The notes: generated from the letters alone by a model not told the origin. A stretch of 64,000 nt of DNA from CAVTWS01 sp963732655 (GCA_963732655.1 CAVTAI010000017.1:124001-188000); one strand, 5' to 3'; positions 8,422-17,490 are shown, counted from the stretch's first letter. Made by a program: numbers and translations.

Positions 8422-10578
8422 GTGCTTCCGGACTCGTTGTCGAAGGTCGGCGACGCCTCCCGGCTGGGGGCGGTCCGCAGGAGTGGCCTGCTCGACGCGG
8501 GCGGCCAGGCCGCCCTCGACCGACTGGCCCAACTGGCGCGAGACCTGATCGGTACGCCGATGGCCCTGATCTCGCTGGTCGACGAGGACCGCCAGTACTT
8601 CCCCGGGTGTTCGGGCTTGGCCGAACCGTGGGCCACGCTTCGGGAGACCCCGCTGTCGCATTCGATCTGTCAGCTGGCGCTCGACGGCACCGCACCTCTG
8701 GTCATCGAGGACACCGCGGCCGACGAACGCCTCGCCGACAACCGGGCGCCGGCCGAACTCGGGGCGGCGGCGTACCTCGGTGTTCCGCTCATCGATCCCG
8801 ACGGCCGCACCCTCGGCAGCTTCTGCGTCATCGATCACGTCCCTCGCCGATGGACCGAACTCGAAGTCCAGAGGATGGCCGTGCTCGGCGAGTCGGTCAT
8901 GTCCGACATCCTGCTGCGCATGTCGCTTCGCGAACGCGACCGCATCGCCGCCGAAACCGAGGTGAGGTCGGTAGCCAGCGAGGCTCGGCTGCGCTCCATT
9001 CTCGATGGCCTGTTCATCTACGTTGGGCTGCTCGATTCCGACGGCCGCATCACCGAGCTGAACCGAACCGCTATCAGTGCTGGGGGCGTCGAGACGTCAC
9101 TCCTGCTCGGCGAACGCTTCTCGGACGCGCCGTGGTGGCGAACCGATCCCGAGGCCCGGCAGCTGGTGCAGACGAACGTCGCGATGGCCATGGTGGGCCA
9201 TTCGTCCCGCGTCGATGTCGCGGTCGAGGTAGGCCCCGATCGAGCCGTCAACCTCGACCTCCAGTTCGAACCCATCGTCGATCCCGACGGATCGGTGGCG
9301 GCCATCGTCGTGTCGGGCATCGACATCACCGATCGAGTCCGGTATGAACGCGACCTGGGTAGCCAAATCGCCCGGCAGCGGCGGGAGCGGGCCCGGTTGG
9401 CCCACCTGTTCACGCTGGCCGACACCCTCTCACGATCGGCCTCCGTCGCCGAGATCACCGACGCCATCGTCCACCTGGCCGCTCCCGTCGTGAATGGCGT
9501 CTTTTCGAACCTCGGGGTGATCACCGCCGATGGCTCTCTCAGCATCCATCACCTGCCGGTGATCGACTCCGAGATGCGAGAGCGCTGGACCACCATCCCC
9601 CTCGAACCGACCACCCCCATGGGAAAGGCGTTGCTCACCGGCCGACCCGTCATCCTGACGTCAGCAGCCGAGATCCGGACCCAGTTCCCGCGGGGCGCCG
9701 ACGATGCTGATGCGGCCGGGTTCCGGGCGCTGGCCGCCATCCCGTTACCCGGCGCCCAGGCCGCGATCGGGTTCTGCTGGGACCGCGAGCTCGCCTCGGA
9801 TCCTGGCCTGTCACCGATGCTCGAGACCATGGCGGCGCTGGTCCACGGGGCCATGGCGCGGGCGTCGCACTACGAGTACCAGCGGTCGGTCGCCACCGAG
9901 CTGCAACGGAGCCTGCTGCCGCATCGCCTCCCGGTGGTAGCCGGCCATGAGGTCTCCGCTCTGTACGAGCCGGGGACCGACGGCCTCAATGTCGGGGGCG
10001 ACTGGTACGACATCATCGAGCACGACGACGCGTACACCCTCACCGTCGGCGATGTGGTGGGACGAGGAGTCGATGCCGCCGTCGCGATGGGTCGTCTGCG
10101 CAACGCCGTCGCGGCGCTGGCCCAGAACTCCACCTCGGTCGAGCACCTGGTCAACCTCCTCGACTCGTTCGCCCACGAGGTGCCCGAGGCCCGGATGGCC
10201 ACCATGGTGGCCGTGCGACTGGAGGCTGACGGGCGTGTCGAGCTGGTCAGCGCCGGGCACCTCCCCGCCCTCATCAGACGGTCCGACGGAACGGTCGAGC
10301 AGCTGCCCGACGCCGATGCTCCGCTCGGGTTGGCGAGGACCATCACCCGACGAGTCCACCGACACCAGCTCGGCCCTGGTGACGTGCTGCTGCTGTACAC
10401 CGATGGTCTGGTCGAACGACGCGGGGAGAACATCGATCTCGGACTCGAGCGGCTGTGGGTCGCCCTGGCCTCAGCCGACCTCTCGTCGTACGACGGTCTC
10501 GCCGCCGAGCTCTACCGCCAGCTCGGTTCTCCCCGCGGCGACGACGTGGCGGTGATGGCGATCCGGCATTCCGTTTGA
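8422..10578 (+). CDS. GAF-PAS-GAF-PP2C (SpoIIE) phosphatase, stress-signal sensor
   Basis: 718 aa cytoplasmic multidomain protein: first GAF domain about 15-160 (LISLVDEDRQYFPG), PAS about 185-300 (RLRSILDGLFIYVGLLDSDGRI), second GAF about 320-465, and SpoIIE-type PP2C domain about 490-718 (GGDWYD, VGDVVGRGVDAA, YTDGLVERR, GDDVAV give the metal-binding Asp residues). RsbU/RsbP-like enzymes dephosphorylate STAS antagonists in response to redox, ligand or energy signals sensed by GAF/PAS. The first GAF resembles those found fused in actinobacterial phosphatases. It is divergent from the sigma factor it probably activates. Confidence 0.9.
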   Translation: MLPDSLSKVGDASRLGAVRRSGLLDAGGQAALDRLAQLARDLIGTPMALISLVDEDRQYFPGCSGLAEPWATLRETPLSHSICQLALDGTAPLVIEDTAADERLADNRAPAELGAAAYLGVPLIDPDGRTLGSFCVIDHVPRRWTELEVQRMAVLGESVMSDILLRMSLRERDRIAAETEVRSVASEARLRSILDGLFIYVGLLDSDGRITELNRTAISAGGVETSLLLGERFSDAPWWRTDPEARQLVQTNVAMAMVGHSSRVDVAVEVGPDRAVNLDLQFEPIVDPDGSVAAIVVSGIDITDRVRYERDLGSQIARQRRERARLAHLFTLADTLSRSASVAEITDAIVHLAAPVVNGVFSNLGVITADGSLSIHHLPVIDSEMRERWTTIPLEPTTPMGKALLTGRPVILTSAAEIRTQFPRGADDADAAGFRALAAIPLPGAQAAIGFCWDRELASDPGLSPMLETMAALVHGAMARASHYEYQRSVATELQRSLLPHRLPVVAGHEVSALYEPGTDGLNVGGDWYDIIEHDDAYTLTVGDVVGRGVDAAVAMGRLRNAVAALAQNSTSVEHLVNLLDSFAHEVPEARMATMVAVRLEADGRVELVSAGHLPALIRRSDGTVEQLPDADAPLGLARTITRRVHRHQLGPGDVLLLYTDGLVERRGENIDLGLERLWVALASADLSSYDGLAAELYRQLGSPRGDDVAVMAIRHSV

Positions 10579-10648
10579 CGATCGGTGGCGGCGGGTAGGG
10601 CGGAGATGCCGGAGAACCCGGTGCTACCCCCGCTCGAAGGGACCCATC

Positions 10649-10924
10649 ATGGTCTGGTTCATCATTGTCTTGCTCGTCGTCGGCCTGCTCGCTGGAGCTT
10701 TGGCCCGTCTGCTCGTCCCCGGTGACGATCCGATGGGTCTGGGTGCTACCTGGCTGCTCGGAGTCGCCGGCAGCTTCGTCGGCGGCTTCCTCGGTTACCT
10801 GCTGTTCGGCTCTGACATCGACGACGGTGCCGTCCAGGTGTCCGGTGTCGTTGGTTCAGTCCTCGGAGCCATCGTCGTTCTCGTGGTGTACCGGGCGGCC
10901 AACCACCGCTCAGTTGTGCGCTGA
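10649..10924 (+). CDS. GlsB/YeaQ/YmgE-family stress membrane protein
   Basis: 91 aa with three hydrophobic segments (about 2-21, 33-54, 63-82). Gly-rich helices such as LLGVAGSFVGGFLGYLLFG are typical of the transglycosylase-associated/GlsB family, small membrane proteins often induced by general stress sigma factors; the biochemical role is not known. GAAGGGACCCATC precedes the ATG, a usable ribosome binding site. Confidence 0.85.
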   Translation: MVWFIIVLLVVGLLAGALARLLVPGDDPMGLGATWLLGVAGSFVGGFLGYLLFGSDIDDGAVQVSGVVGSVLGAIVVLVVYRAANHRSVVR

Positions 10925-10980
10925 ACACCGGCGAGCGGCCCCGGCTCCCGATGGGCCGGACCTCCTACGATGGTTCGGTC

Positions 10981-12567
10981 ATGCCCGAAAGCGTCGAGAC
11001 TCTCCCCGGTCTGCCCACACTGCAACGCCGGTTGACGAGGCTGGCGGCCGTGGCGATCCTCGCCCTGCTCGTCGCCACCGCCGGCTGTGCGTTGTTCATA
11101 ACGCGATGGACCGAGTCCGTCGACGAACGGCGCGAACGACGGTTGGAGGTCACCGACGCCACGGTCGTGCGGCTCGCTCTCGACGCGCAGGAGCGAGCCG
11201 TCGTCCGCTTTCGCGAGACGGCCGACGCCACCGATCTCAGCGCCTTCGAAACAGCACGGCGTGATGAGGATCTCGCGATCGCCCGCCTCATAACCCGCTC
11301 GAACGGCGAGGCGGAACTCGACTCGGCCATCGAGGAGGTGGGCCTCCGGGCCGACGAGTGGCGGCAGAGGTTCGTGGCACCCACGGTCGCGGCAATCGAA
11401 TCGTCCCGGCCCGACGAGGCCGAGACGGTCACCGGGCTCCCGGAGCTCGATCGCGCCGGTGTCCTGACCGCCCTCGATCGACTCGATGTCGTCGTGCGGG
11501 CCGACCAGGTCGATGCCGATCACCGGACGGAGCGGGAGCAACGCTGGGCCGTCGCGGCCTTGGCGACCGCCGCGGCGACGACACTCGCCTCGATCGGTGG
11601 GAGCACCATGCTGGTCCGCCGCTGGGTCACCGTCCCGCTGTTCGACCTGACCGAGTCGTCGCATCAGTTGGCTCGTGGCGAGATCGACGACCTCCCCACT
11701 TTCGAGACCGAGGAGTTCAACGATCTGGCCCGGGCCGTGGGATTCGTCGACCGTGAGCGCACCGAGGAACGAGATCGGGCCACGCGCGCGTATGAGTCGT
11801 TGTCACAGAGCGCCGTTCTGGCCCTTCAGGTGCGACAAGAGCTCGTCCGCCACCACGCGCCCGCACCGCCGGGGTGGTCCATTGCCGCAGCGCTCCGACC
11901 GGCCCACGGCATCGTCGCCGGAGACTGTTACGACGTGGGTCTGCTCGCCCCGGACACCATGTACGTGATCGTCATCGACGTGACCGGCCACGGCGCCACC
12001 GCGGCGTTGGCCGCACTGAGCGCCAAGTCGGTGTTGCGGGCCGCGCTCCGGGCCGGCGCCTCGCCCGGGGAGGCGATCTCCTGGCTCGGCCATCGGCAGG
12101 GCGAACACCGGCCGACGGAGTTCCTCACCGCGATCGTCGCCGTCGTGGAAGTCAGCAGCGGGCGCATCTCCTACGCCAACGCGGGTCACCCTCCCGCGCT
12201 GGTCCTCGACCCGGCCGGGGTCACCGAGATGCCCGGGACCGGGCCGCTCGTCGGACCGTTCGACGCCACCTGGGCCACCGTGACCGCCCACGTCCAACCC
12301 GGCAGCGCAATCGTGTTCTACACGGACGGCCTCACCGAGGCGAGCGACGCGTCCCGCGAGCGCCTCGGCGAGGATCGCCTGATCGACCATCTCGCCCGCC
12401 TCCCCGATCGGTCGGTCGACGAGATCCTGGCCTCGCTCGACCAGCTGCTCGACGAGTTCGTCTCCGCCACCCTCACCGACGACGTCACCATGCTGGCGCT
12501 CGGACGCCTGACCCTCGTCGAGACCACGCCGACCGGTCCGATCACGCAGTCGACCCCGGCCGGATAG
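10981..12567 (+). CDS. membrane sensor PP2C (HAMP-SpoIIE) phosphatase
   Basis: 528 aa. Order: TM1 about 21-40, an extracytoplasmic helical domain of about 145 residues resembling CHASE3-type sensors, TM2 about 188-210, HAMP linker (VTVPLFDLTESSHQLARGEID), then a SpoIIE phosphatase domain (GIVAGDCYDVG, VIDVTGHGATAAL, YTDGLTEASD, TDDVTML). It should bring an external or envelope signal to the partner-switching system. TACGAT at 10966-10971 lies nine bases before the ATG. A STAS gene follows after nine bases. Confidence 0.88.
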   Translation: MPESVETLPGLPTLQRRLTRLAAVAILALLVATAGCALFITRWTESVDERRERRLEVTDATVVRLALDAQERAVVRFRETADATDLSAFETARRDEDLAIARLITRSNGEAELDSAIEEVGLRADEWRQRFVAPTVAAIESSRPDEAETVTGLPELDRAGVLTALDRLDVVVRADQVDADHRTEREQRWAVAALATAAATTLASIGGSTMLVRRWVTVPLFDLTESSHQLARGEIDDLPTFETEEFNDLARAVGFVDRERTEERDRATRAYESLSQSAVLALQVRQELVRHHAPAPPGWSIAAALRPAHGIVAGDCYDVGLLAPDTMYVIVIDVTGHGATAALAALSAKSVLRAALRAGASPGEAISWLGHRQGEHRPTEFLTAIVAVVEVSSGRISYANAGHPPALVLDPAGVTEMPGTGPLVGPFDATWATVTAHVQPGSAIVFYTDGLTEASDASRERLGEDRLIDHLARLPDRSVDEILASLDQLLDEFVSATLTDDVTMLALGRLTLVETTPTGPITQSTPAG

Positions 12568-12570
12568 CGT
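12565..12570 (+). promoter_or_regulatory. -10 box TAGCGT overlapping the stop codon of the upstream phosphatase gene
   Basis: The TAG stop of the upstream gene is the first half of TAGCGT, six bases before the ATG at 12577. The STAS gene can thus be made from its own leaderless mRNA in addition to read-through. Confidence 0.5.
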
Positions 12571-12576
12571 TCGCGA

Positions 12577-12903
12577 ATGGTCCACCGCGGTGCGCTCGAC
12601 GGTCCCGTCGGTGAATTGATCATCGATCCCATCGCCGATGGCCTCGCTCTCGCCGGTGAAATCGACGCCGGCAACGTCGCCCACCTCACGACTGCGCTGC
12701 GCGGGGTGACCGAGCTCAGCGAGGTGTCGCTCGACATGCAGGGCGTGTACTTCATCGACTCGAGCGGACTGCGGGTGCTGATCGAGGCCCATCAAGATCT
12801 GGAGGCGGCGGGTCGTCGGCTCGTGCTCAGACGGCCATCGCCTGGGGTGTCACGACTTCTCACCATCAGCGGGGTCGAGGGCTACCTCCACCTCGAGTCC
12901 TGA
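12577..12903 (+). CDS. STAS-domain anti-sigma-factor antagonist (second RsbV-like protein)
   Basis: 108 aa, one STAS domain with the phospho-acceptor motif FIDSSGLRVL near residues 60-69. Probable substrate of the membrane phosphatase just upstream. It is only moderately similar to the STAS protein at 6577, so the two may serve different kinases or inputs. No Shine-Dalgarno is seen; see the -10 box at 12565. Confidence 0.9.
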   Translation: MVHRGALDGPVGELIIDPIADGLALAGEIDAGNVAHLTTALRGVTELSEVSLDMQGVYFIDSSGLRVLIEAHQDLEAAGRRLVLRRPSPGVSRLLTISGVEGYLHLES

Positions 12904-12920
12904 TCCCTCCGGTCAGCCGC

Positions 12921-13307
12921 TCACGAGTTGGGGGCCGTCGCCGGCACCCGCTTCACCAACGTGATCGAACCGTCGTCGTTCTGGGCGAACAGGTCGAGCG
13001 CGGTGTCGAGGATGTTGCGGGAGATGACATCGAGCTTCAGAGGTCCCGACACGGGGTCGCTCGTCATTCGAAGCGTCAATCGACCCTCGCCCGGTGTGAG
13101 GGAGATGTGCGCCCGGCCATCGGGCCGGCTCTCGGCGAGCAGGGTGAAGACCTCACTGACGCCGAGCCGGAGGTCATCGAGGTCGTCGACATCGAACCCG
13201 AGGTCCGCGCCGAGTGACGCGGCGATCAGGCGCACCGTAGCCGCGAACCGGGTGTCGAGGGGGACCGTCAGATCGACCGTGTCATCGGGGTCAGCAGCGT
13301 CGGACAT
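12921..13307 (-). CDS. degenerate RsbW-like HATPase-fold protein
   Basis: 128 aa. The length, the early TVDLTVPLDTRFAATVRLIAAS strand-helix and DDLRLGVSEVFTLLAES match the RsbW/anti-sigma fold, but the last segment lacks the Asn of the N box and no G box (GxG) is visible. It may bind a STAS or sigma partner without kinase activity. ATG at 13307 is chosen because TAGCGT (complement of 13315-13320) precedes it by seven bases. It is convergent with the STAS gene at 12577 with an 18-base gap. Confidence 0.65.
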   Translation of the reverse strand: MSDAADPDDTVDLTVPLDTRFAATVRLIAASLGADLGFDVDDLDDLRLGVSEVFTLLAESRPDGRAHISLTPGEGRLTLRMTSDPVSGPLKLDVISRNILDTALDLFAQNDDGSITLVKRVPATAPNS

Positions 13308-13521
13308 CGTTCTCACGCTAATCGGTCGGCGACGGGGCACCTGAACGACTGGTCAACCGGCCGGCGCTTCAGGCGAGGTCCGCGTCCACGGTGTGGAGTG
13401 GCTCGACCTGCTGATACCCGACGCGGAGCGTGGTGAAACGGCCACCGTTGCGCCTGGACGGGGACGGGCATCGGGGGCGCTGGCGGTTTGGAAGCGGTGA
13501 GAACCGGGCACCAGTCGGGGC

Positions 13522-13887
13522 ATGAAGACCATCCGATCGCGTATCACCCGCCCGTTCAGCCGGACTGCCCTGGTGGTGCTGGCGTGGACCTACCGCCACA
13601 CGCTCGGCCTGTGGGCCCGTTCGCTCACCACCGAACTCCGCCGACCCGAGCCGTTCGACCAGGGTCGCTTTCGGCGGTTGGTGTCGTCGCTCATCCGAGT
13701 CAGCACCGACCCCCTCACGGCGAACGCCCGTGAGCTCAAACGACTCCGGATCGACAACGACACGGTCGACGTGGATGTCGACGAGGGCTGGTCCCGCGCC
13801 CAGCACCTCGTGATGCGCCTCCGTGAGCGCAGCGACATCACGGACGTCCGGGTGCCGGGTGGCGTCGGGGTCGCGGGGCCTCACTGA
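13522..13887 (+). CDS. hypothetical basic protein, 121 aa
   Basis: Not recognised. The N-terminal 50 residues are strongly basic with one hydrophobic stretch (TALVVLAWTYRHTLGLW), followed by an acidic-basic region ending in DDVD-like segments and a Gly-rich tail. It could be a small membrane-associated protein or carry a BON-like fold in its second half. Codon use fits the neighbours. It sits between the stress-switch genes and the DUF2383 gene on the same strand as the latter. Confidence 0.5.
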   Translation: MKTIRSRITRPFSRTALVVLAWTYRHTLGLWARSLTTELRRPEPFDQGRFRRLVSSLIRVSTDPLTANARELKRLRIDNDTVDVDVDEGWSRAQHLVMRLRERSDITDVRVPGGVGVAGPH

Positions 13888-13971
13888 CGACGATTCGGGC
13901 GTTTGGGTTCGACGGCTGCGGGTAGGCCCGACGTGACCCCGAACGAGACCGACACCAGAGGAGACCCGACC

Positions 13972-14418
13972 ATGTCGACGGACGAACGAGTGACGAAGAG
14001 CCTCATCACGACCCTGGAAGATGGCCAGCGGGGGTTCGCCTCCGCGGCCGACCGCCTCACCGATTCGAACCAGCCCGGCCTGGCCGCCGAGTTCATGCGC
14101 TTCTCGGAGCAGCGAGCCCGCTTCGCTTCTGAGTTGCGGACTATGGCGGCCAGCTACGGCGACGATGTCGACCCGGGTGGGTCGATGGCCGCCGTGGTGC
14201 ACCGCGGTTGGATGGCCGTGAAGGATGCCCTCTCCGGCAGTGATGCGAGCGGCGTGCTCGACGCCGCCGAGCAGGGCGAGGATCACGCGGTCGCCGAATA
14301 CCGCCAGGCGTTGACCGAGGATCTCTCGGGTGGGCTGCGGTCGGTGGTCGAGCGTCAGTACACCGAGGTGCAGGAAGCTCATCGCCTCGTGCGATCCCTG
14401 CGTGATCAGGCGGCCTGA
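13972..14418 (+). CDS. PA2169/DUF2383-family four-helix-bundle protein
   Basis: 148 aa, ATG at 13972 with AGAGGAGACCCGACC upstream. The pattern of long amphipathic helices (ITTLEDGQRGFASAADRL, AEFMRFSEQRARFASELR, YRQALTEDLSGGLRSVVERQ) fits the DUF2383 ferritin-like bundle, often found in stress gene sets of bacteria. Possible metal-binding Glu/His residues are present but no classical ferroxidase EXXH pair is evident. Likely a member of the surrounding stress regulon; biochemical function unknown. Confidence 0.8.
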   Translation: MSTDERVTKSLITTLEDGQRGFASAADRLTDSNQPGLAAEFMRFSEQRARFASELRTMAASYGDDVDPGGSMAAVVHRGWMAVKDALSGSDASGVLDAAEQGEDHAVAEYRQALTEDLSGGLRSVVERQYTEVQEAHRLVRSLRDQAA

Positions 14419-14435
14419 TCGGCCCGATCACCGGC

Positions 14436-14496
14436 CCAGGGCGCCGCGACGGTTCCGGTTCAGGGAGATCAAGCCGGGACCATCGCGGCGCCCTGG
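14436..14496. terminator. long inverted repeat, probable bidirectional terminator
   Basis: Arms 14436-14458 and 14474-14496 pair over 14 perfect bases, one mismatch, then eight more bases with one G-U, around a 15-base loop. It follows the DUF2383 gene by 18 bases. There is no clear T-run, so termination is inferred from position and strength of the stem. Confidence 0.5.
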
Positions 14497-14589
14497 CGCG
14501 TCGACGCTGACCTGGGCTCACGACGTGCGAGGACGGCCGCGGGTCGGCGTCCTACTACCCTGCTGAGCGCCCGACACTCGGAGGTTCCC

Positions 14590-15588
14590 ATGCCCGTCAA
14601 CGAGGACGGCCCGTACTTCGATGACCTCGTGGTCGGCGAGACGTTGCCCGCGGCTCCCGCCATGACGATCGGCCCCGGCGACGCGGCGCTGTACCAGGCC
14701 ATCTGTGGCGACCCTCTGCGGGTTCCGTTGTCCCGGCCGTTGTCGCAGCAAGTGACGGGTCACTCCGAGTCGATCGTCAACCCGGCCCTGGTGATGCACA
14801 TCTCGATCGGTCAGTCGACCGTGGCGACGTGCCGGGTGGTCGCCAACCTCTTCTACCGGGGCGTCGTGATCCGCCGCCCGGTCCTCCTCGGCGAGACGCT
14901 GTTCACCACCGTCCACGTCCGCGGGCTGAAGGAGAACACTCGCCGGCCCGACCGCCCACCTCGCGGCATGGCTCTCCTCGGCATCACGACGGTCAACGAT
15001 GACGGCATGGTCGTGGTCGACTACGAGCGGTGCGCCATGATCAACATGCGCGACAAGGACGCCCCGACCGGCCACGACGACGACCTCGGGCCTGCGGAGA
15101 CCCCGCTCGTCGTGAGCGACTACGTGGCAGCTGCGCCCGCGACCTGGAACCTCGGACATCTGCCGGACCCGCCGGCGTGGGACATCGGCCAGGTGCGCCG
15201 TGACCAGCTGCGCGACACCGTGACCTCGGCCCCCGAGCTGGCCCGGCTGACCCAGAACCTGGCCCCGGTCCATCGCGACGCGACCCTCGGGCAGGGCGGC
15301 CGGCGCCTCGTCTACGGCGGCCACACCATCGGTTTGGCCCAGGCCTCGCTGTGCCGGCTCCTGCCCTCCGCGGCCACCGTGGTCGGCTGGCACACGGGAG
15401 ATCACATCGGGCCGGTCTTCGAGGACGATGTGCTGTCGTTTCGCTCGGAGCTGCTCGCTGAGACGCCGGTGGGCAACGGTCGCCTGCTCGCCTTCTCGGT
15501 GATCGCCACCACGGACCGCACGGCCGCTGACGGGGCGGTCGTACCCACCGACGTGCTCGACTGGCGTCCCGTCGTGCTGTCGCGCTGA
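14590..15588 (+). CDS. MaoC-family double hot-dog dehydratase (mesaconyl-CoA hydratase-like)
   Basis: 332 aa with two hot-dog domains in tandem, each starting with a GETLP / GPVFEDDVL-type entry strand. The first half (YFDDLVVGETLP, ALYQAICGDPLRVP) resembles beta-methylmalyl-CoA dehydratase / mesaconyl-CoA hydratase, which interconvert branched dicarboxyl-CoA esters. The (R)-hydratase catalytic Asp/His pattern is not certain in either domain. ATG with CGGAGGTTCCC upstream. Neighbours do not define the pathway. Confidence 0.8.
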   Translation: MPVNEDGPYFDDLVVGETLPAAPAMTIGPGDAALYQAICGDPLRVPLSRPLSQQVTGHSESIVNPALVMHISIGQSTVATCRVVANLFYRGVVIRRPVLLGETLFTTVHVRGLKENTRRPDRPPRGMALLGITTVNDDGMVVVDYERCAMINMRDKDAPTGHDDDLGPAETPLVVSDYVAAAPATWNLGHLPDPPAWDIGQVRRDQLRDTVTSAPELARLTQNLAPVHRDATLGQGGRRLVYGGHTIGLAQASLCRLLPSAATVVGWHTGDHIGPVFEDDVLSFRSELLAETPVGNGRLLAFSVIATTDRTAADGAVVPTDVLDWRPVVLSR

Positions 15589-15613
15589 CGCAGCTATCAC
15601 CGCGCCCACATCC

Positions 15614-16696
15614 ATGATCAAGTACCTGGGATCGAAACGACGGTTGGTGCCCGTCCTCGAAGCGATGGTCGCGAGCAGTGGGGCACGTACCGGAATTGAC
15701 CTCTTCTCGGGAACATCGCGCGTCGGCCAGGCCATGAAACGACAACGCGTGCACGTCACCGCCGTCGACTCGGCGAGGTACGCCGAGGTCATCGCCCGTT
15801 GTTACGTCGCCACCGACGCCCGAACGATCGATGGTGCGGCGCTGGACGCCGAGTTGGCCCGGCTCGACGCCTTGCCCGGGGTCGACGGCTACTGCACCGA
15901 GACCTTCTGCCGCCAGGCGCGCTACTTCCAGCCCCCCAACGGACAGCGGATCGATGCCATCCGGGCCGCCATCGCCAACCGGTGGAGCGGCCACGAATGG
16001 GAACCGATCCTGCTCACCAGCCTGATGGAGGCCGCCGACCGGGTCGATTCCACGACCGGCGTCCAGATGGCGTACCTCAAGGCGTGGGCGCCGCGGAGCC
16101 ACAACCGCCTCACCCTCCGATGCCCCGAGCTGCTCGAGGGCTCCGGCGCGGCGATCCGAGGCGACGCAGTCGAGCTCGCATCCACCTTGCCCCGCGCCGA
16201 TCTCGCCTATCTCGATCCGCCGTACAACCAGCACCGGTATACCGGCAACTACCACGTCTGGGAGACGCTCGTGGCCAACGACGAGCCCGACTCCTACGGC
16301 GTGGCCCGCAAACGAGTCGAGCTGCGCGATCCGTCGAGCCGCAGCGTCTTCAACTCGAAACGAGCTATGCCGGCGGCCCTGCGCTCGGTCATCGAGAACG
16401 TCGCCGCCGAGAGCGTCATCGTGTCCTACAACGACGAGAGCTGGGTGACCGCCGAGGAGCTGATCGCCTGGTGTTCGGGTCGAGAACGCGCTGAGGTGCT
16501 CGCGTTCGGATCGAACCGGTACGTCGGCGCTCGCATCGGCATCCACAACCCGGCCGGTGAGCGTGTGGGCACGGTGGGGCGGTTACGCAACCGGGAGCTG
16601 ATCGTCGTGGCCGGCCCAGCCCGCACGGTCGAGGCCATGGTCGGGGCGGCCCTCGCCTCCGCGCCGGCTGGCGCCTACCACTCGCCGGCGTCGTAG
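15614..16696 (+). CDS. D12-class DNA adenine N6-methyltransferase, solitary
   Basis: 360 aa. Motif I is DLFSGTSRVG (residues 29-38), the N-terminal YLGSKRRL is the Dam-type start, and motif IV is DPPY at 201-204 in LAYLDPPYNQHRY. It transfers a methyl group from S-adenosylmethionine to adenine in a specific site. No restriction endonuclease or specificity subunit lies next to it, so it is an orphan methylase, perhaps for regulation, or a remnant of a system. The last 22 bases overlap the convergent SDR gene. Confidence 0.88.
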   Translation: MIKYLGSKRRLVPVLEAMVASSGARTGIDLFSGTSRVGQAMKRQRVHVTAVDSARYAEVIARCYVATDARTIDGAALDAELARLDALPGVDGYCTETFCRQARYFQPPNGQRIDAIRAAIANRWSGHEWEPILLTSLMEAADRVDSTTGVQMAYLKAWAPRSHNRLTLRCPELLEGSGAAIRGDAVELASTLPRADLAYLDPPYNQHRYTGNYHVWETLVANDEPDSYGVARKRVELRDPSSRSVFNSKRAMPAALRSVIENVAAESVIVSYNDESWVTAEELIAWCSGRERAEVLAFGSNRYVGARIGIHNPAGERVGTVGRLRNRELIVVAGPARTVEAMVGAALASAPAGAYHSPAS

Positions 16697-17424
16697 GCCC
16701 GGTCGATGATGGCGATGTCGTCGATGTGGCCCCGCGCCGATGCGGCCGCCAGCACGGCCTGGGCCACATGGTTGGGGTGCATCATGCCCGCGGACCCGAT
16801 GGCGCCCGTCTCCACCCACGTGGTCATCGCCGCGTCCATGGCCGCGGGATCCCATGCGGATGCGAAGTCGGTCCCCAAGGTGTTCCCCACGGTGACTCGG
16901 GTGACCTCGAGCCCGGGGAAGTCGAGCGGCAGGCTCTTGATCAGGCCGTCGAGGGCGATCTTCGAAGTCGAGTAGAGCACCAGGCTCGGGAACGCCTGCC
17001 GGGTCGATTTCGACGACAGGACGATGAGCCGTCCCCGGTTCTGGACGAGCTCCGGAGCGGCTGCCGTGGCGATCATCGCCGCGCCGACCACGTTGGTCTC
17101 GAAGACGGTCTGCCAGTCCTGGAGGGTGGCGTCACTCAGGTGCTTGAGTGGCGACATGCCGGTGCAGTAGACGACGGTGTCGAGGCCTCCGAGCGCGGCG
17201 ACGGCTTCGGCGACGACCCGGGCCGGATCCCCATCGACGCGGACGTCACCGGCGATGGCCGCGCCGCCCGGCAGATCGGCCGCAACCTCGGCCAGCTGCT
17301 CCGCCCGACGGGCCGAGATCGCCACCTTGGCCCCCGCCTCGGCGGCCATACGGGCAATGGCGGCACCGATGCCGGACGATGCCCCGACGATCAATACGCG
17401 TTTGCCGGTCAGGTCGAACTCCAT
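16675..17424 (-). CDS. short-chain dehydrogenase/reductase (SDR)
   Basis: 249 aa, NAD(P)-binding Rossmann enzyme. GASSGIG at 14-20 binds the cofactor and YSTSK holds the catalytic Tyr and Lys, with Ser in VLSSKS. ATG at 17424 is supported by an upstream AAGGGGTAGCC. RR after the second strand (ISARRAEQL) hints at NADP preference. Substrate unknown. Confidence 0.88.
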   Translation of the reverse strand: MEFDLTGKRVLIVGASSGIGAAIARMAAEAGAKVAISARRAEQLAEVAADLPGGAAIAGDVRVDGDPARVVAEAVAALGGLDTVVYCTGMSPLKHLSDATLQDWQTVFETNVVGAAMIATAAAPELVQNRGRLIVLSSKSTRQAFPSLVLYSTSKIALDGLIKSLPLDFPGLEVTRVTVGNTLGTDFASAWDPAAMDAAMTTWVETGAIGSAGMMHPNHVAQAVLAAASARGHIDDIAIIDRAYDAGEW

Positions 17425-17490
17425 GGCTACCCCTTGGTCGGTCACAGCCGGTACAGCCGGGCATCCTGCCACACCGCTACCGTCGGTGGC

